Source: Sapientia aquatica
GTDB lineage: Bacteria > Pseudomonadota > Gammaproteobacteria > Burkholderiales > Burkholderiaceae_D
DNA: 64,000 nucleotides
Direction of reading: 5' to 3'
Assembly (NCBI RefSeq): GCF_004358105.1
Contig: NZ_SMYL01000009.1
Location: 62,001 to 126,000 of the forward strand
The stretch's first letter is position 1, and each line of letters begins with the position of its first letter. The notes beneath the pieces are model-generated. The model did not search any database. It had not been told where the DNA came from and saw only the letters and a program-made list of their open reading frames with translations. A program made the translations under genes and the position numbers. Shown here in pieces: positions 9,800 through 20,400 of the stretch.

Positions 9800-10060
9800 A
9801 TGGCTTACATTAATTCATCGTTTCAATCACAACCAAGCATGAGCGGCACCTCCAACGCCTTTAGTTTTAATCATGCGCCTATCAATAACTCGTTTTTGGT
9901 ACGCATTGGGCAGCGCGAAGTCAGTGTTTGCCGCGATTTCCGCAAACGTTTTTATCCAACCAATCCAATTATTGAATGCCGCGCAGGCGTCAGCCCTGGG
10001 CATGTTGAAATTTTGTTGATGCGTAGCTGGTTGATCGTGTTTTCTAGAGCGCAGGCATAA
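9800..10060 (+). CDS. Small hypothetical protein, 86 residues
   Basis: No family recognised. It has a clear ribosome binding site (AGGGGA about 8 nt before the ATG) and a plausible promoter. The N-terminal half is rich in Ser, Asn and Gln (INSSFQSQPSMSGTSN). The C-terminal half is basic and hydrophobic (VRIGQREVSVCRDFRKRFYP ... HVEILLMRSWLIVF), with no clear signal peptide. A cytosolic location is likely. The opposite strand also has an opening of similar length, but without a ribosome binding site. Expression is supported by signals only, so moderate confidence. Confidence 0.55.
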   Translation: MAYINSSFQSQPSMSGTSNAFSFNHAPINNSFLVRIGQREVSVCRDFRKRFYPTNPIIECRAGVSPGHVEILLMRSWLIVFSRAQA

Positions 10061-10076
10061 AGCCAAGTCGCCGAGT

Positions 10077-10128
10077 GCGGTTATTGAATGCGGTTATTGA
10101 ATGCAGTTATTGAATGCAGCCATTGCAA
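10077..10128. repeat. 13-bp tandem repeat, three full copies plus a decayed fourth
   Basis: Units GCGGTTATTGAAT, GCGGTTATTGAAT, GCAGTTATTGAAT and a fourth, diverged GCAGCCATTGCAA, directly downstream of the small gene and before the convergent HDOD gene. Confidence 0.85.
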
Positions 10129-10186
10129 CGGCATGTCCAGATCACGCGAACAACTCAGCGCCTTGTGCGCCAGCGCATGAAGAATC

Positions 10187-11047
10187 TCAGCTGATTGCTT
10201 GAAGAATCATGTTGAGTTCTTCTTTGGTGTATGCAATTAATTGTTCGCTTTTTTCTAAATTCAATGACAAGCGCGCCAGCGAACTGGGAAGCTCTTCCCA
10301 ATTAATTGTTTGTTTTGAGCGCTCATCAAAATGCGCATCCAATAGATCAGCCGCCACGATCAAATCGGTTAAATCGGCGACTCCCGTATGGTTATAGTCA
10401 GGATTGCCGAAGTTTTGCACTGCACTACGTATGTCTTCGGGAATATCCCAATTTTCCAAGATTGCCGCGCCAATACTGGAATGCCACGCATCCACCACAT
10501 TCCACAACGCTTTTTGCGACGTGAATAGCGATTGGTAGTAACTGGCGCGATTCAAAATATAAAACTTACCCACATCGTGTAATAAGCCCGCAAGCATCGC
10601 ACTATCAGGATTCAATTTGCTGATGTGTTTGGCTAATACGTAGGATGAAGACGCCACCCGCAAGCTGCGATTCCACAATCCTTCCATCAATTGCGATATT
10701 TCGCCTTTAGATTGATGTTCACTGAGCTGCTTCATTCCTACGGTAATCGTTAAATTACGCACTTTGGCAAAGCCAAGTCGCATCGTCGCGGTGCGTAAAT
10801 CGGTGGTCGGTTTGCCAGTCGTATTAAACGCGGCGGAATTACTTAACTTGAGCACTTGGGCGGACAACACAGGCTCGGTTCCGACGATACGCGCCAAGCT
10901 GTCGTTAGAAATATTTTCTTGCGAAATAGCGCGCCGGATATTCATGGTGGCGTTGAGCGAGGTAGGAAAAATTAACACAGGCGATGAAAGATCGGCCGTT
11001 AAGCCTTCGATAAATTCAAATTCCGTGTTTTTATTGCCTCGTGTCAT
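10187..11047 (-). CDS. HDOD-domain signalling protein
   Basis: Stand-alone HDOD domain protein of 286 residues, related to HD phosphodiesterases but usually without metal-dependent activity. Typical features: VGTEPVLSAQVLKLSNSAAF in the first third, TATMRLGFAKVRNL, and the HD remnant AGLLHDVGKFYIL near residue 150, followed by WHSSIGAAILENWDIP. Such proteins act in stress, motility or second-messenger signalling; no partner domain is fused here. Neighbours give no functional hint. Confidence 0.88.
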   Translation of the reverse strand: MTRGNKNTEFEFIEGLTADLSSPVLIFPTSLNATMNIRRAISQENISNDSLARIVGTEPVLSAQVLKLSNSAAFNTTGKPTTDLRTATMRLGFAKVRNLTITVGMKQLSEHQSKGEISQLMEGLWNRSLRVASSSYVLAKHISKLNPDSAMLAGLLHDVGKFYILNRASYYQSLFTSQKALWNVVDAWHSSIGAAILENWDIPEDIRSAVQNFGNPDYNHTGVADLTDLIVAADLLDAHFDERSKQTINWEELPSSLARLSLNLEKSEQLIAYTKEELNMILQAIS

Positions 11048-11287
11048 ACTTCCCTGCCCTCAGTTATTTGCCCACAAAACGATTCAACCCGACGCCGCCA
11101 CAACGATTGCAGCGCCAGTAATTTACCTAGTTTAGGCGATGGAATGAATTGTTAAAGGGACATTGGGACACGGGTTATCTTTTTTATCGTTTCGGAACTT
11201 GCATTTAATCTGTTTGCACCAATCTTGTTTCTCTAACGCAATATAACTGTTGTTCGCCTCAAGACCACTAACCAGCAAGGATGAATC

Positions 11288-11794
11288 ATGACCATTTCTA
11301 TGTACAACGCTTCTGTTCCGGTTTTTAAACAAATGCTCAACAGCATGAGCCATGTGCTGAGCAAAGCCGAAGCACACGCTGCGGAAAAAAAGATCGATCC
11401 AGCCGTATTCTTACAAGCTCGCCTGTATCCCGACATGTTTCCTCTGCTGCGCCAAGTGCAAATCGCCGCCGATTTTGCCAAAGGTGTATCAGCGCGCCTA
11501 GCCAACGTTGAAGTGCCGGCCTACGACGACAGCGAGACGACCTTCGCCGATTTACACGCACGCATTAAAACGACCTTGGCATTTATCGAATCCATTACGC
11601 CCGCACAGTTTGACGATGCAGCGGAGCGCGAAATCATCACCCGCCCTGGAACACCAAAAGAGAAAAAATTCACCGGTTTATCTTATTTACTGACTTATGG
11701 ATTGCCACAATTCTTTTTCCATGTAACAACAACCTATGCAATTCTGCGTCATAACGGCGTGGAAGTTGGCAAGGGTGATTACATGGGCCTATAA
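11288..11794 (+). CDS. DUF1993 family protein
   Basis: 168 residues matching the DUF1993 family (DinB-like four-helix bundle, function unknown). Typical elements are the N-terminal MYNASVPVFKQMLNSM, ARLYPDMFPLLRQVQIAADFAKG and the C-terminal LPQFFFHVTTTYAILRHNGVE. The start ATG at 11288 has a weak AAGGA upstream. It is monocistronic with its own terminator. Confidence 0.88.
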   Translation: MTISMYNASVPVFKQMLNSMSHVLSKAEAHAAEKKIDPAVFLQARLYPDMFPLLRQVQIAADFAKGVSARLANVEVPAYDDSETTFADLHARIKTTLAFIESITPAQFDDAAEREIITRPGTPKEKKFTGLSYLLTYGLPQFFFHVTTTYAILRHNGVEVGKGDYMGL

Positions 11795-11836
11795 CCAGAT
11801 CCGTTTTTCGCGCCAGTAGCGAAAATTCCACACTGT

Positions 11837-11877
11837 AAAAAGCGTAACGAGAAAGTTTCTTCTCATTACGCTTTTTT
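11837..11877 (+). terminator. Intrinsic terminator after DUF1993 gene
   Basis: Stem AAAAAGCGTAA-GAGA / TCTC-TTACGCTTTTTT with an 8-nt loop and T-tract. Confidence 0.85.
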
Positions 11878-12121
11878 GTTTTTGCGCCTATAGTGATTCA
11901 ACAAACCCTGATTCGATAACAAATACTTGTTTTATTTTAATTATGGTAAAAACAATGGTCGTTGGCGTTACTACTCGAAGCCCGAAAGTTCACTTGGGTA
12001 ACTAAGCAAGTATCTGTATCAAATTGACATAAGTATTTAGTTGTCTGAGCGTTACAATTCGCAGCGAAATAGTTCCTGCAGGCAACTTTGCCTTCAATTT
12101 GATTTAGAAGCACACAAATTT
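11878..12121. other. Intergenic stretch before the binding-protein gene
   Basis: AT-rich and without a convincing open frame. A TTGACA occurs at about 12025 but without a well-spaced -10. No riboswitch or RNA gene recognised. Confidence 0.4.
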
Positions 12122-13267
12122 ATGTTTACACCTGTCCGCAACACTTTCCGTTTCATCTTGCTGCTCTTGGCGGCCGTTTCTATTCACTCCCACGCTGAAA
12201 CCGGCGTTACCAACAATTCCATCACCGTTGGTCAATCGGCCGCCTTGACCGGACCCGCTCAACAACTAGGAATCGGGATGCGCGACGGGGCGCAGGCATA
12301 TTTTGATTTTGTTAATGCACAAGGCGGCGTCAACGGTCGCCAAATCAAGCTAATCAGCTTGGATGACGGCTACGACCCAGACAAAGCTACCGCCAATACC
12401 AAGCAATTGATCGACAAAGAAAATGTGTTTTCCTTGTTCGGTTACGTCGGAACAGCCACCTCGAATGCAGCTTTACCATTGGTAAACCGCGCTAGTATTC
12501 CATTCTTTGCACCTTTAACCGGTGCGCAATCCTTGCGTGAACCGTTTAATCGCAACATCTTCACCATTCGCGCTAGCTATTTTGAAGAAACTGAAAAAAT
12601 CATCCAACACAGCACGACGCTGGCGATTAATCGAGTGGCCGTGTTTTATCAAAACGATGCATACGGCAAAGCTGGTTTAGAAGGCGTGACCAGGGCGCTG
12701 AAACAACGCCAGATTGAAGTCTTGGCAGTGGCAACCGTTGAACGCAATAGTACTGACGTGGCTAAAGCCGTTAGTGAAATTCGGAAAAGTAATCCCCAAG
12801 CGGTGGTAATGGTGTCGGCCTATAAATCGTGCGCGGCGTTCATTCGCGAAATGAAAAAATATAACGATGTAAATCCCATTTTTTGGAACATTTCCTTTGT
12901 CGGCACCCAAGCGCTTTCGTCTGAATTAGGCAATGAAGGACGCGGCGTAATGATTTCTCAAGTTGTGCCAGCGCCTTGGGATGATGTCACTGAAGTGGTG
13001 AAAGAATATAAAAAGCTGTATTTAACCAAACCAGATCGGCAAGTTGACTACAACAGCTTGGAAGGATTTATCGCCGCGAAAGTATTTGTGGAAGGCTTAA
13101 AACGAGCTGGCAATAATTTAACGCGCGACGGTTTTATCCGCGCGCTCGAAGGCATTAGCAAATACAACGTTGGTGGATTCGAAGTGAAATTCAGCCCAAC
13201 CAACCACAACGGATCTCATCTGGTCGATTTAACGGTAATCGGTAAAGACGGCAAATTAATGCATTGA
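12122..13267 (+). CDS. Periplasmic branched-chain amino acid-type binding protein (orphan)
   Basis: Type I periplasmic binding protein of the LivK/Peripla_BP_6 family, 381 residues. The ATG at 12122 gives a classical signal peptide (MFTPVRNTFRFILLLLAAVSIHSHA) with cleavage before ETG. The mature start ITVGQSAALTGPAQQLG and the segment YNSLEGFIAAKVFVEGLKRAG are typical. No permease or ATPase genes are adjacent, so it is an orphan receptor, a common situation in Burkholderiales. The ligand is unknown. The longer in-frame opening from 12041 would bury the signal peptide and was rejected. Confidence 0.88.
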   Translation: MFTPVRNTFRFILLLLAAVSIHSHAETGVTNNSITVGQSAALTGPAQQLGIGMRDGAQAYFDFVNAQGGVNGRQIKLISLDDGYDPDKATANTKQLIDKENVFSLFGYVGTATSNAALPLVNRASIPFFAPLTGAQSLREPFNRNIFTIRASYFEETEKIIQHSTTLAINRVAVFYQNDAYGKAGLEGVTRALKQRQIEVLAVATVERNSTDVAKAVSEIRKSNPQAVVMVSAYKSCAAFIREMKKYNDVNPIFWNISFVGTQALSSELGNEGRGVMISQVVPAPWDDVTEVVKEYKKLYLTKPDRQVDYNSLEGFIAAKVFVEGLKRAGNNLTRDGFIRALEGISKYNVGGFEVKFSPTNHNGSHLVDLTVIGKDGKLMH

Positions 13268-13325
13268 TTTGCCAAGTCGACTGGCAGCGCACTTGCGCTG
13301 TGATCTATTCATCGCGCAAACAAAC

Positions 13326-13354
13326 ATGGCATCCAAAACGCGATGCCATTTTTT
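13326..13354 (+). terminator. Intrinsic terminator after binding-protein gene
   Basis: Stem ATGGCATC/GATGCCAT, 8-nt loop, then TTTTT. Confidence 0.8.
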
Positions 13355-13359
13355 ACCTA

Positions 13360-14028
13360 TTACGAACCGACAATGCCCGCCGCGATATTAATCGACAATC
13401 CCAGCACCGCCATATTGAACCAAAAACTCAGTACCGATTGCACCAGCGCGGTTTTTCGAATCACACGTGAAGTCAACGACACATCCGAAGTTTGGGCGGC
13501 AACGGCGATTGTGAACGAGAAGTAGAGAAAATCCCAATACGTTGGTTGCAAATGCACATCAGGAAAGCGCAAAGCGCGTTGCGCTGTCGGCGACCGGTAA
13601 TACAGCTTGGCGTAGTGAAAGGTAAAAATCGTGGCAATGAAAAACCACGATCCAAGCACCGTCGCCACGGTAATTAAGTAGTGCCACAGTTTATGCGCGG
13701 GCGTTAGATCCTTCATCGCTCCCAACTCCAACACAATTGCGGCCAAACTCGCCATCGCCGCCACCGACATGATGGCGACGATCGCGACATCTGCGTTATC
13801 TTCTTGCTCGGCCAAGCCCGCTATTTTTTCAACAGTGGCATGCGCCATCAACCAAAACATCAAGACTAAATACGACCACGTTGCGACGTTCCAACCAAAT
13901 AGAACGCGCGACAGCAACGTCCAACCTTGAGGTAATAACAAGGTTAGCAAGGCCGCAAAAGCAAATGCGCCGAAGAGTCTGGGCCGACTTTTAATCACAA
14001 CACCGATCATTTTTTTCATTTTTATCAA
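13360..14028 (-). CDS. DUF1345 integral membrane protein
   Basis: 222 residues with about five hydrophobic segments, matching the DUF1345 family of inner-membrane proteins of unknown function. The conserved stretch near the C-terminus (YWDFLYFSFTIAVAAQTSDV) is the family hallmark and resembles an ion-channel pore helix region. It is alone, convergent with the binding-protein gene. Confidence 0.85.
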   Translation of the reverse strand: MIKMKKMIGVVIKSRPRLFGAFAFAALLTLLLPQGWTLLSRVLFGWNVATWSYLVLMFWLMAHATVEKIAGLAEQEDNADVAIVAIMSVAAMASLAAIVLELGAMKDLTPAHKLWHYLITVATVLGSWFFIATIFTFHYAKLYYRSPTAQRALRFPDVHLQPTYWDFLYFSFTIAVAAQTSDVSLTSRVIRKTALVQSVLSFWFNMAVLGLSINIAAGIVGS

Positions 14029-14318
14029 ATTAAAGTCAAATTACTGTTAAGCGCCAAATGCAGCATGGCATTTCTAACGCTATTCCATGAATTAATCTTA
14101 CTTTTTTAACGTAATATTGATTAACCCGATGGGGATATGAAACTTTTACTGCCGAATTGATATGGTTGGGCTTACTTGGTTTTAAGGCATCGTCGAACGT
14201 GCTTCGGCAACTCACCATTACTTAGCCGCAGCACACCGCATTTTAACAAGTTGTCTATTGTCAGCAAGTTCTTACAAAGACGATCCTGCACAAATACTCG
14301 CAATTTAAAGAGGTTATT

Positions 14319-15296
14319 GTGGAATTACTTACACTGTTTGGCCGTTCAGACTACAAGGCACGTGATTTACAGCTGTTTAACGATGTTGAGCAACACGACT
14401 TAGATATCATCACTAAAACCTTAAGCGCCAGTTGCGTCATGCTGGTCAACGCCGGGCAAGCCGTGATTTCGGCGCATACCACGGATAACCGGCTCTACAT
14501 CGTGTTAAGTGGCAAACTAGAAGTGGTCTCCAACGAGCATAACGGTTCAACTTCAACCAATTTGCAATACTCGGTGGGCGAATGCGTCGGCGAATTATCG
14601 GTGTTAGACGAAGAAGACCAGCCGCATACCGTTATCGCCGTTGAGCGTAGTGAATTATTGGTCATCGAGGCAGATACGCTTTGGAATTTGATCGACAACG
14701 TTGATGGCGTGGCGCGCAATTTATTGCGCCTGCTGTCGTTTCGCATTCGTACCACCAACGCGCTACTACGTCGCCGTCATAAAGTCGGTGAATTCTATCG
14801 GCAAATGTCGATGATTGATGGCTTAACTGGAATTCAAAATCGGTCTTGGCTCAACAGCCAATTTCCGCAAATGATCGAACATGCCCACGCTACCGGCAAT
14901 TCTCTATCCATCATCATGGCCGACCTCGATCACTTCAAAGAATTTAACGATAAATACGGCCATATCGTCGGCGACGATGCCATTCAAAGTGCCGCAAAAA
15001 TTTTAAATTCAACCTTACGCCCGACCGATTTTGCGGTGCGCTTCGGCGGGGAAGAATTGCTGGTCATCTTGCCCGATACCGAGAATCAAGATTGCTTTAC
15101 CGTCGCCGAACGGCTGTGCAATAAGCTAGAACAAACCAGTATTTTTTCCGATACAAGGCGACCTTTGCCCCACATCACCGCATCCTTTGGTGTTGCGACG
15201 TTAGCCGATGGACAGGACTTATCTTCCTTTATCGAAGCTGCCGATGCCGCGCTGTATCGCGCTAAAAATGCCGGGCGCAATCGGGTTTCGTTCTAA
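14319..15296 (+). CDS. Cyclic nucleotide-binding domain fused to GGDEF diguanylate cyclase
   Basis: 325 residues. Residues about 20-135 form a cNMP/CAP-like sensor domain. Residues about 160-325 form a GGDEF domain with active-site GGEEL at 243-247 and metal-binding DLDHFK at 202-207. The inhibitory RxxD site (RPTD, 234-237) sits five residues upstream, as in feedback-controlled cyclases. Expected activity is synthesis of c-di-GMP from two GTP, gated by ligand binding at the N-terminal domain. The start is GTG 14319, supported by AAAGAGG about 5 nt upstream. It is monocistronic and followed by a bidirectional terminator. Confidence 0.92.
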   Translation: MELLTLFGRSDYKARDLQLFNDVEQHDLDIITKTLSASCVMLVNAGQAVISAHTTDNRLYIVLSGKLEVVSNEHNGSTSTNLQYSVGECVGELSVLDEEDQPHTVIAVERSELLVIEADTLWNLIDNVDGVARNLLRLLSFRIRTTNALLRRRHKVGEFYRQMSMIDGLTGIQNRSWLNSQFPQMIEHAHATGNSLSIIMADLDHFKEFNDKYGHIVGDDAIQSAAKILNSTLRPTDFAVRFGGEELLVILPDTENQDCFTVAERLCNKLEQTSIFSDTRRPLPHITASFGVATLADGQDLSSFIEAADAALYRAKNAGRNRVSF

Positions 15297-15333
15297 AGTC
15301 TCCCGCTGCCTCATTCCACATCCTGCAAATAAA

Positions 15334-15366
15334 AAACCGTTCAGATCGCAAAATCTGAACGGTTTA
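15334..15366. terminator. Bidirectional terminator between GGDEF gene and ompW
   Basis: Stem AAACCGTTCAGAT/ATCTGAACGGTTT with a 6-nt loop and an A-tract on the left, between convergent genes. Confidence 0.75.
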
Positions 15367-15406
15367 AAAGTACGACGATGATATTAATCGTGCTTACACC
15401 AGTCTC

Positions 15407-16075
15407 TTAGAACTTATAGCCTAATGAGAACTGCGTCACCATTGGATTCAACTTAGCCGATGCAGACTGACCAGTTGACAAAGTCGTGGTTGTTTTCACG
15501 TACGATTTGTTCACCGATGCATCCACATACCACTGTTTGTTAAACCACGCTGTAAAACCCATCTGTGGAGTTGCTCCCCAAGTGTCTTTTACTTGGAAGG
15601 TTGTTGGCGCACCGCCAGGATTAGTAATCGCGGTCAAAACAGCCGAACCAGTTTCACCTTGGAAATGCACGTAAGAAACGCCTAAACCAAGATAAGGACG
15701 GAACGCTTCATTCGCACCCATGAAGTGATACTGCAAAAACGCTGTTGGCGGCAATTGCTTCACTGTACCAAGAACGCCAGTACCCTGAATCGAACCTGCA
15801 CCGTAGATGTCATGCTTTAACGGAATACCGCCATAGACTTCCACCGCGATATTATCGGTAAACATATACGTACCAGTGAGCAAGATGGTTCCCGCAGCAC
15901 CAACGTTAATTTTGGTATTCGGTAAGCTTGGCGCGGATAAATTTCCGCTTGTGACGTTAGGGTCAAAATAAGCATAACCCGCTTTGACCATAATCGAACC
16001 CGCTTCTTGCGCCATCACGCCTGCACTCGCGGAAGCCAATAACGCACAGCCTAACAATTTGACGATTTGTTTCAT
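15407..16075 (-). CDS. ompW: OmpW-family outer membrane beta-barrel protein
   Basis: 222 residues with signal peptide MKQIVKLLGCALLASASAGVMA cleaved before QEAG. The mature protein has alternating beta strands, the OmpW-typical IMVKAGYAYFDPN start, a PPTAFLQYHF strand, RPYLGLGVSYVHF and a C-terminal Phe after LGYK. OmpW forms a small eight-stranded barrel with a hydrophobic channel. GC and codon use match the neighbours. Confidence 0.9.
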   Translation of the reverse strand: MKQIVKLLGCALLASASAGVMAQEAGSIMVKAGYAYFDPNVTSGNLSAPSLPNTKINVGAAGTILLTGTYMFTDNIAVEVYGGIPLKHDIYGAGSIQGTGVLGTVKQLPPTAFLQYHFMGANEAFRPYLGLGVSYVHFQGETGSAVLTAITNPGGAPTTFQVKDTWGATPQMGFTAWFNKQWYVDASVNKSYVKTTTTLSTGQSASAKLNPMVTQFSLGYKF

Positions 16076-16129
16076 TTTCTTATCTCCAATTCTTTTAATT
16101 GAGCTCTGAGTCTATCGACTAGGCGCTTT

Positions 16130-17242
16130 TTATAACCAACCTTTGATCGCCATTTGTGCAGCGACGTAACGGGCTAACAGAAGGTTGCCGTATGGTGTTG
16201 GGTGAACTAAATCGGCAAATAAGTAATGACTAACATCGCCTCCGATGACATTGCTACCGTTACAGACCAAGGATGAACCAAACGAGGTCGGGGTAGCTAG
16301 AGGGTTGACGCCATAATTCAAATTACAAGCGGTAGCTGTGGTATTGCTCAAACCGTAAATCGCAGGGTTTTTAATTTGATCAGCGGAGACAGTATTTGCA
16401 TCCACAATCAATACATTTGGACTAGTTAAATTAGCGGTCAGTTGACCATTAAAGGTTTTCACCATGGCAGCAAACAACGCTTGAGTACCTGGCGCAACCG
16501 ACTCACCCAAAACGCCTTGCGGAGTCAAATCAATCGCTGGGACATTCACGACAACCACGTACTTAGCACCATTGCCCAGCACGAGATTGTTGATGTAGCC
16601 AGACAATTCAGCCGCCGCTTTACCAACTGCTGTCACAGCTTGGGTTGGCGTAAACGAAGCGCTGATTGAAGCTGCATTCATGAAAATATCATTCGCGCCA
16701 GCCAATACGAAAACAACTTCGTTGCCGGAGAATTTGCCACCATGCGCTGCCAAATGGTTTTGAATTTGAGTGATCACAGGAACCGTCAACGCGCCAACTG
16801 GGCTACCCAGTAATGCATTGCTTGGGCCGACTGGATTAGTAACCCGTGAGCCACCTTGCGCGTAATTGGTGCAAGCAGGATTAGTAACCACTGGGACATT
16901 AAAACCTAAGCTAGCTTGACCATTCAAACCTGTTTCGTAAGGACAAGGTGCGGCCAAACCTAGAGTGCCGGCCATTAATTCAGTCCAATTGGTTGGTGCT
17001 GGCGCACCGCCAGCGAGGGTTGCATTAACAGTGAAGCGACCGCCGCCGAGGGCTTTAATCGTTCCAACATTGTAAGTACCCAAGTCGCTTAAGCTGTCGC
17101 CGAAGGTAACTTCGGAAGAAAATTGAACTTTTGGGTTGGGATTGGCAGCGGTTGAACCGCTAATTCCACCACCGCCGCCGCAGCCAGCTAACGTGACCGC
17201 GATTGCAGCCGCCACACCCAAAGCGAATTTATTTTGACGCAT
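16130..17242 (-). CDS. GDSL/SGNH-family hydrolase, predicted lipoprotein
   Basis: 370 residues. The N-terminus is a lipoprotein signal with lipobox LAGC (Cys21) followed by a Gly-rich linker. The catalytic Ser lies in FGDSLSDLG (S50), the block III Asn in AGANDIF, and the Asp-His pair in DLVHPTPYG near the C-terminus. Family members are secreted esterases or lipases. The substrate is unknown. It follows an RND efflux gene set in the same direction but with a 245-bp gap, so co-transcription is unlikely. Confidence 0.88.
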   Translation of the reverse strand: MRQNKFALGVAAAIAVTLAGCGGGGGISGSTAANPNPKVQFSSEVTFGDSLSDLGTYNVGTIKALGGGRFTVNATLAGGAPAPTNWTELMAGTLGLAAPCPYETGLNGQASLGFNVPVVTNPACTNYAQGGSRVTNPVGPSNALLGSPVGALTVPVITQIQNHLAAHGGKFSGNEVVFVLAGANDIFMNAASISASFTPTQAVTAVGKAAAELSGYINNLVLGNGAKYVVVVNVPAIDLTPQGVLGESVAPGTQALFAAMVKTFNGQLTANLTSPNVLIVDANTVSADQIKNPAIYGLSNTTATACNLNYGVNPLATPTSFGSSLVCNGSNVIGGDVSHYLFADLVHPTPYGNLLLARYVAAQMAIKGWL

Positions 17243-17487
17243 GTTTGTCTCCTAATTTTGAATATTCTAAGAAAGGACGTTGAATTCGATTCCACGCCTT
17301 TTCTAGCTCTATGGCTTCAACTACTTAATTCTGCGCGCTACCCTTTTTTGTATGAGTATTTGCGCACAGATAGTTATTACAAAACAACAAAGAAAAGTGC
17401 TATTGAACGTTTCCTGTTGAGGCGATTATGTCATCAGGGTATTAAGTTGCCTAGAGAGAATAGATATTTAGAGGATATATTCGAAAA

Positions 17488-20400
17488 TTAAACAACAGTC
17501 GACTTAATTGCTGAACTGTTATCGGCATTTTTTAGCCCATCTTTAAGCAAAACTGCCGTCGAATCCGACGATGTATTGTGATTTCCTTTAAATATTCGCA
17601 GCGCTTTTTTGCCCCAAGTATCCAAATAACTATAGGCCACCGGCACCACAACAAGTGTCAGCAAGGTCGAAGTAATAATCCCACCAATCACCGCCCGTCC
17701 CATAGGCGCTTGCAATTCACCGCCCTCACCTACACCAATGGCCATTGGCAACATCCCAAACAGCATCGCTAAAGTGGTCATAATAATCGGCCGCAAACGC
17801 ACCTGACCGGCCTGCAACAGCGCATCGTGTTGGTTGGCACCTTCGCGTTGGGCGTGATTGGTAAAATCAACCAATAAAATAGCGTTTTTGGTGACCAAGC
17901 CCATCAGCATGATGAAACCAATCATCGAGAAAATATTTAACGTGCTGCCGGTAATAAGCAAGGCACTGAACACGCCAATCAAGGACATCGGCAGCGACAC
18001 CATGATCGCTAGCGGCTGTAAGAAGCTGCCAAACTGTGAAGCCAGAATCAGGTAAATGAAAATCACCGCAATGCCCAGCGCCGACACCGCTGCGGCAAAT
18101 GAGTCATTCATATCTTTGGTTTGGCCACCGACATCGAAGTTGTACCCGGGCGGCAATTGAATCGTGTCGATCAACTTTTGTACATCGGTTCCCACATCTC
18201 CCACCGTGCGCCCTTCGACGTTGGCATAAATACCGACCCGGCGTTGCAGGTTTTGGCGCTTAATAACTTGTGGGCTCGTCGAGGGAACAAATTCCACCAC
18301 TTGGCGCAACGGAATCATCATGACTTTGCCATCGGCGCTGAGCTTGGTGCTGGCCACCGTCAAATCGGCCAAATCGGCGATTTTTTGACGACCCGATTTA
18401 GGCAATTGCACATTCACTTCATAATTTTGCCCATCGGGAGCTAACCAATGATTAGTCGTGTCACCTGCAATAAACGGGCGCAGTGCATCACCGATTTGTT
18501 GGATTGTTAATCCCAGATCACTGGCCAATTCATTATTTACCCGGACTGTTACCGCCGGATTAGACGCAGTCATGCTGTTTTCGATTTCCGTAATCCCTTT
18601 AATTTCAGCCATTTTCGCCATGACACGTCCAACCACTTCTTTGAGCTTCTCTGGATCCGGCCCCAGAATCGCCACATAAATTGGCTTATCAAAGCCGACC
18701 GATAACACCACGCCGGGGATGCGATTTAGTCGTTCGCGGATGGCGCGTTGAATCTCTAGCTTAGGCGGACGTTTAGTCGTTCTGAGATCGACCAACTTCA
18801 ATCCCACGGTTGATTCATTGCGATTACCGTCGCTACCGACGGTGGTATTAATGGTTTGAATCTCTTTAAAGCTACTTAACGCAGCTTCGACTTGCAGTAA
18901 TTTGCTGTTGTTGTATTCCAAACTGGAACCGACTGGCGTCTTAAATTTAAGTTGGATAAATCCGTCATCGGTCTCCGGCATCATGTCGGTGCCAATAAAA
19001 GGCAACAAGAAAAAGCTGCCAATAAATAAGCCAAACGCGATCGCCAAGGTCGCCTTTCGCCAGTGCAACGCTGTTTCTAAAATGCGGCCGTAGATCAGGT
19101 GCAAAGCCTCGATTCCGTTTTCAACCTTATGCATTAAGCGCTCAAGCCATGGCAGATATTTAAAGCGGTTCTCGATCGGGTCTTGCCAAACGGAGGACAA
19201 CATCGGATCCAGCGTAAAACTGACGAATAAGGAAATCAGCACCGCAACCGCGACCGTGACGCCGAACTGAAAGAAAAAGCGCCCCATAATGCCGTCCATG
19301 AAAGCCACTGGCACAAACACCGCCACAATGGCCAACGTGGTGGCGGTGACGGCCAAGCCGATTTCATTGGTGCCGTCGCGCGCTGCGTCGAGGTGGTTTT
19401 TACCCATCGCCAAATGCCGCACAATGTTTTCGCGCACCACAATCGCATCGTCAATTAATAACCCGATGCACAGCGACAAAGCCATTAAGGTTAAAAAGTT
19501 CAACGTGAAACCAAACACATGCAAGGCGATAAACGTCGCGATGACTGAGATCGGCAAAGTCAGGCCGGTAATAATCGTGCTGCGCCATGAATGCAGAAAC
19601 AAGAACACAATCAAAATCGTTAGCAATGCGCCTTCGATAATTGTTTCCTTAACGCGATCCAGCGAGCCTTTGACTTCGCTGGCGCTATCAAATACGGTTT
19701 GAATTTGCACGTCTTGCGGGAGATTTTTCTTTAACTCTTGGATCGCATCTTTAATCGCATCACCCACTTCGACGATATTGGCATCTTGAACTTTGACGAC
19801 CTGCAAGTTGATTGCGCGTACCCCGTTAATACGCGAAATCGATTGTTCCTCGCGCGCGCCATCGATGATCTCCGCAACTTGTTCGAGTAAAACTGGATTA
19901 CCAAAACGACGCGCAACAATAATTTTCCCGAACGAACGCGGGTCTTTTAATTTACCGACTATGCGCACCAACTTATCGTTGCCGCCAGAAGTAATTAATC
20001 CCGCAGGCATATCTTGATTATTGGTTTGAATCGCTGCCACGACTTCATCTACGCCAACATTTAATGCCATCATTTGGGCTGGATTCAGTTGCACCAGCAC
20101 TTGACGCGCCACCGTTCCACCAATATCGACCTTGCCAACGCCGGGCACGCCTTGCAAGCGCTTCACAATAATTTGCTCGGTTAAAGTAGATAAATCACGC
20201 AAGCTGCGCGAAGCTGAAGTGATGCCGAACGAAATAATTGGCTGAGCGTTTTCACCATCAAGACGCGAGATAAACGGTTCTTTGGCATTTTTAGGAAAAG
20301 CGGGCCGAATCGCGCCGACTTTATCGCGCACATCTTGCACCACGCGATCCATGTTCACATTCAGATTAAATTGGATATAAGTATTGCTGCGGCCTTCGTA

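Noticed and set aside
17234-17491. 85-codon opening between RND gene and GDSL gene
   Set aside because: It starts at a TTG inside the GDSL gene start region, lacks a ribosome binding site, and has no family-like pattern.
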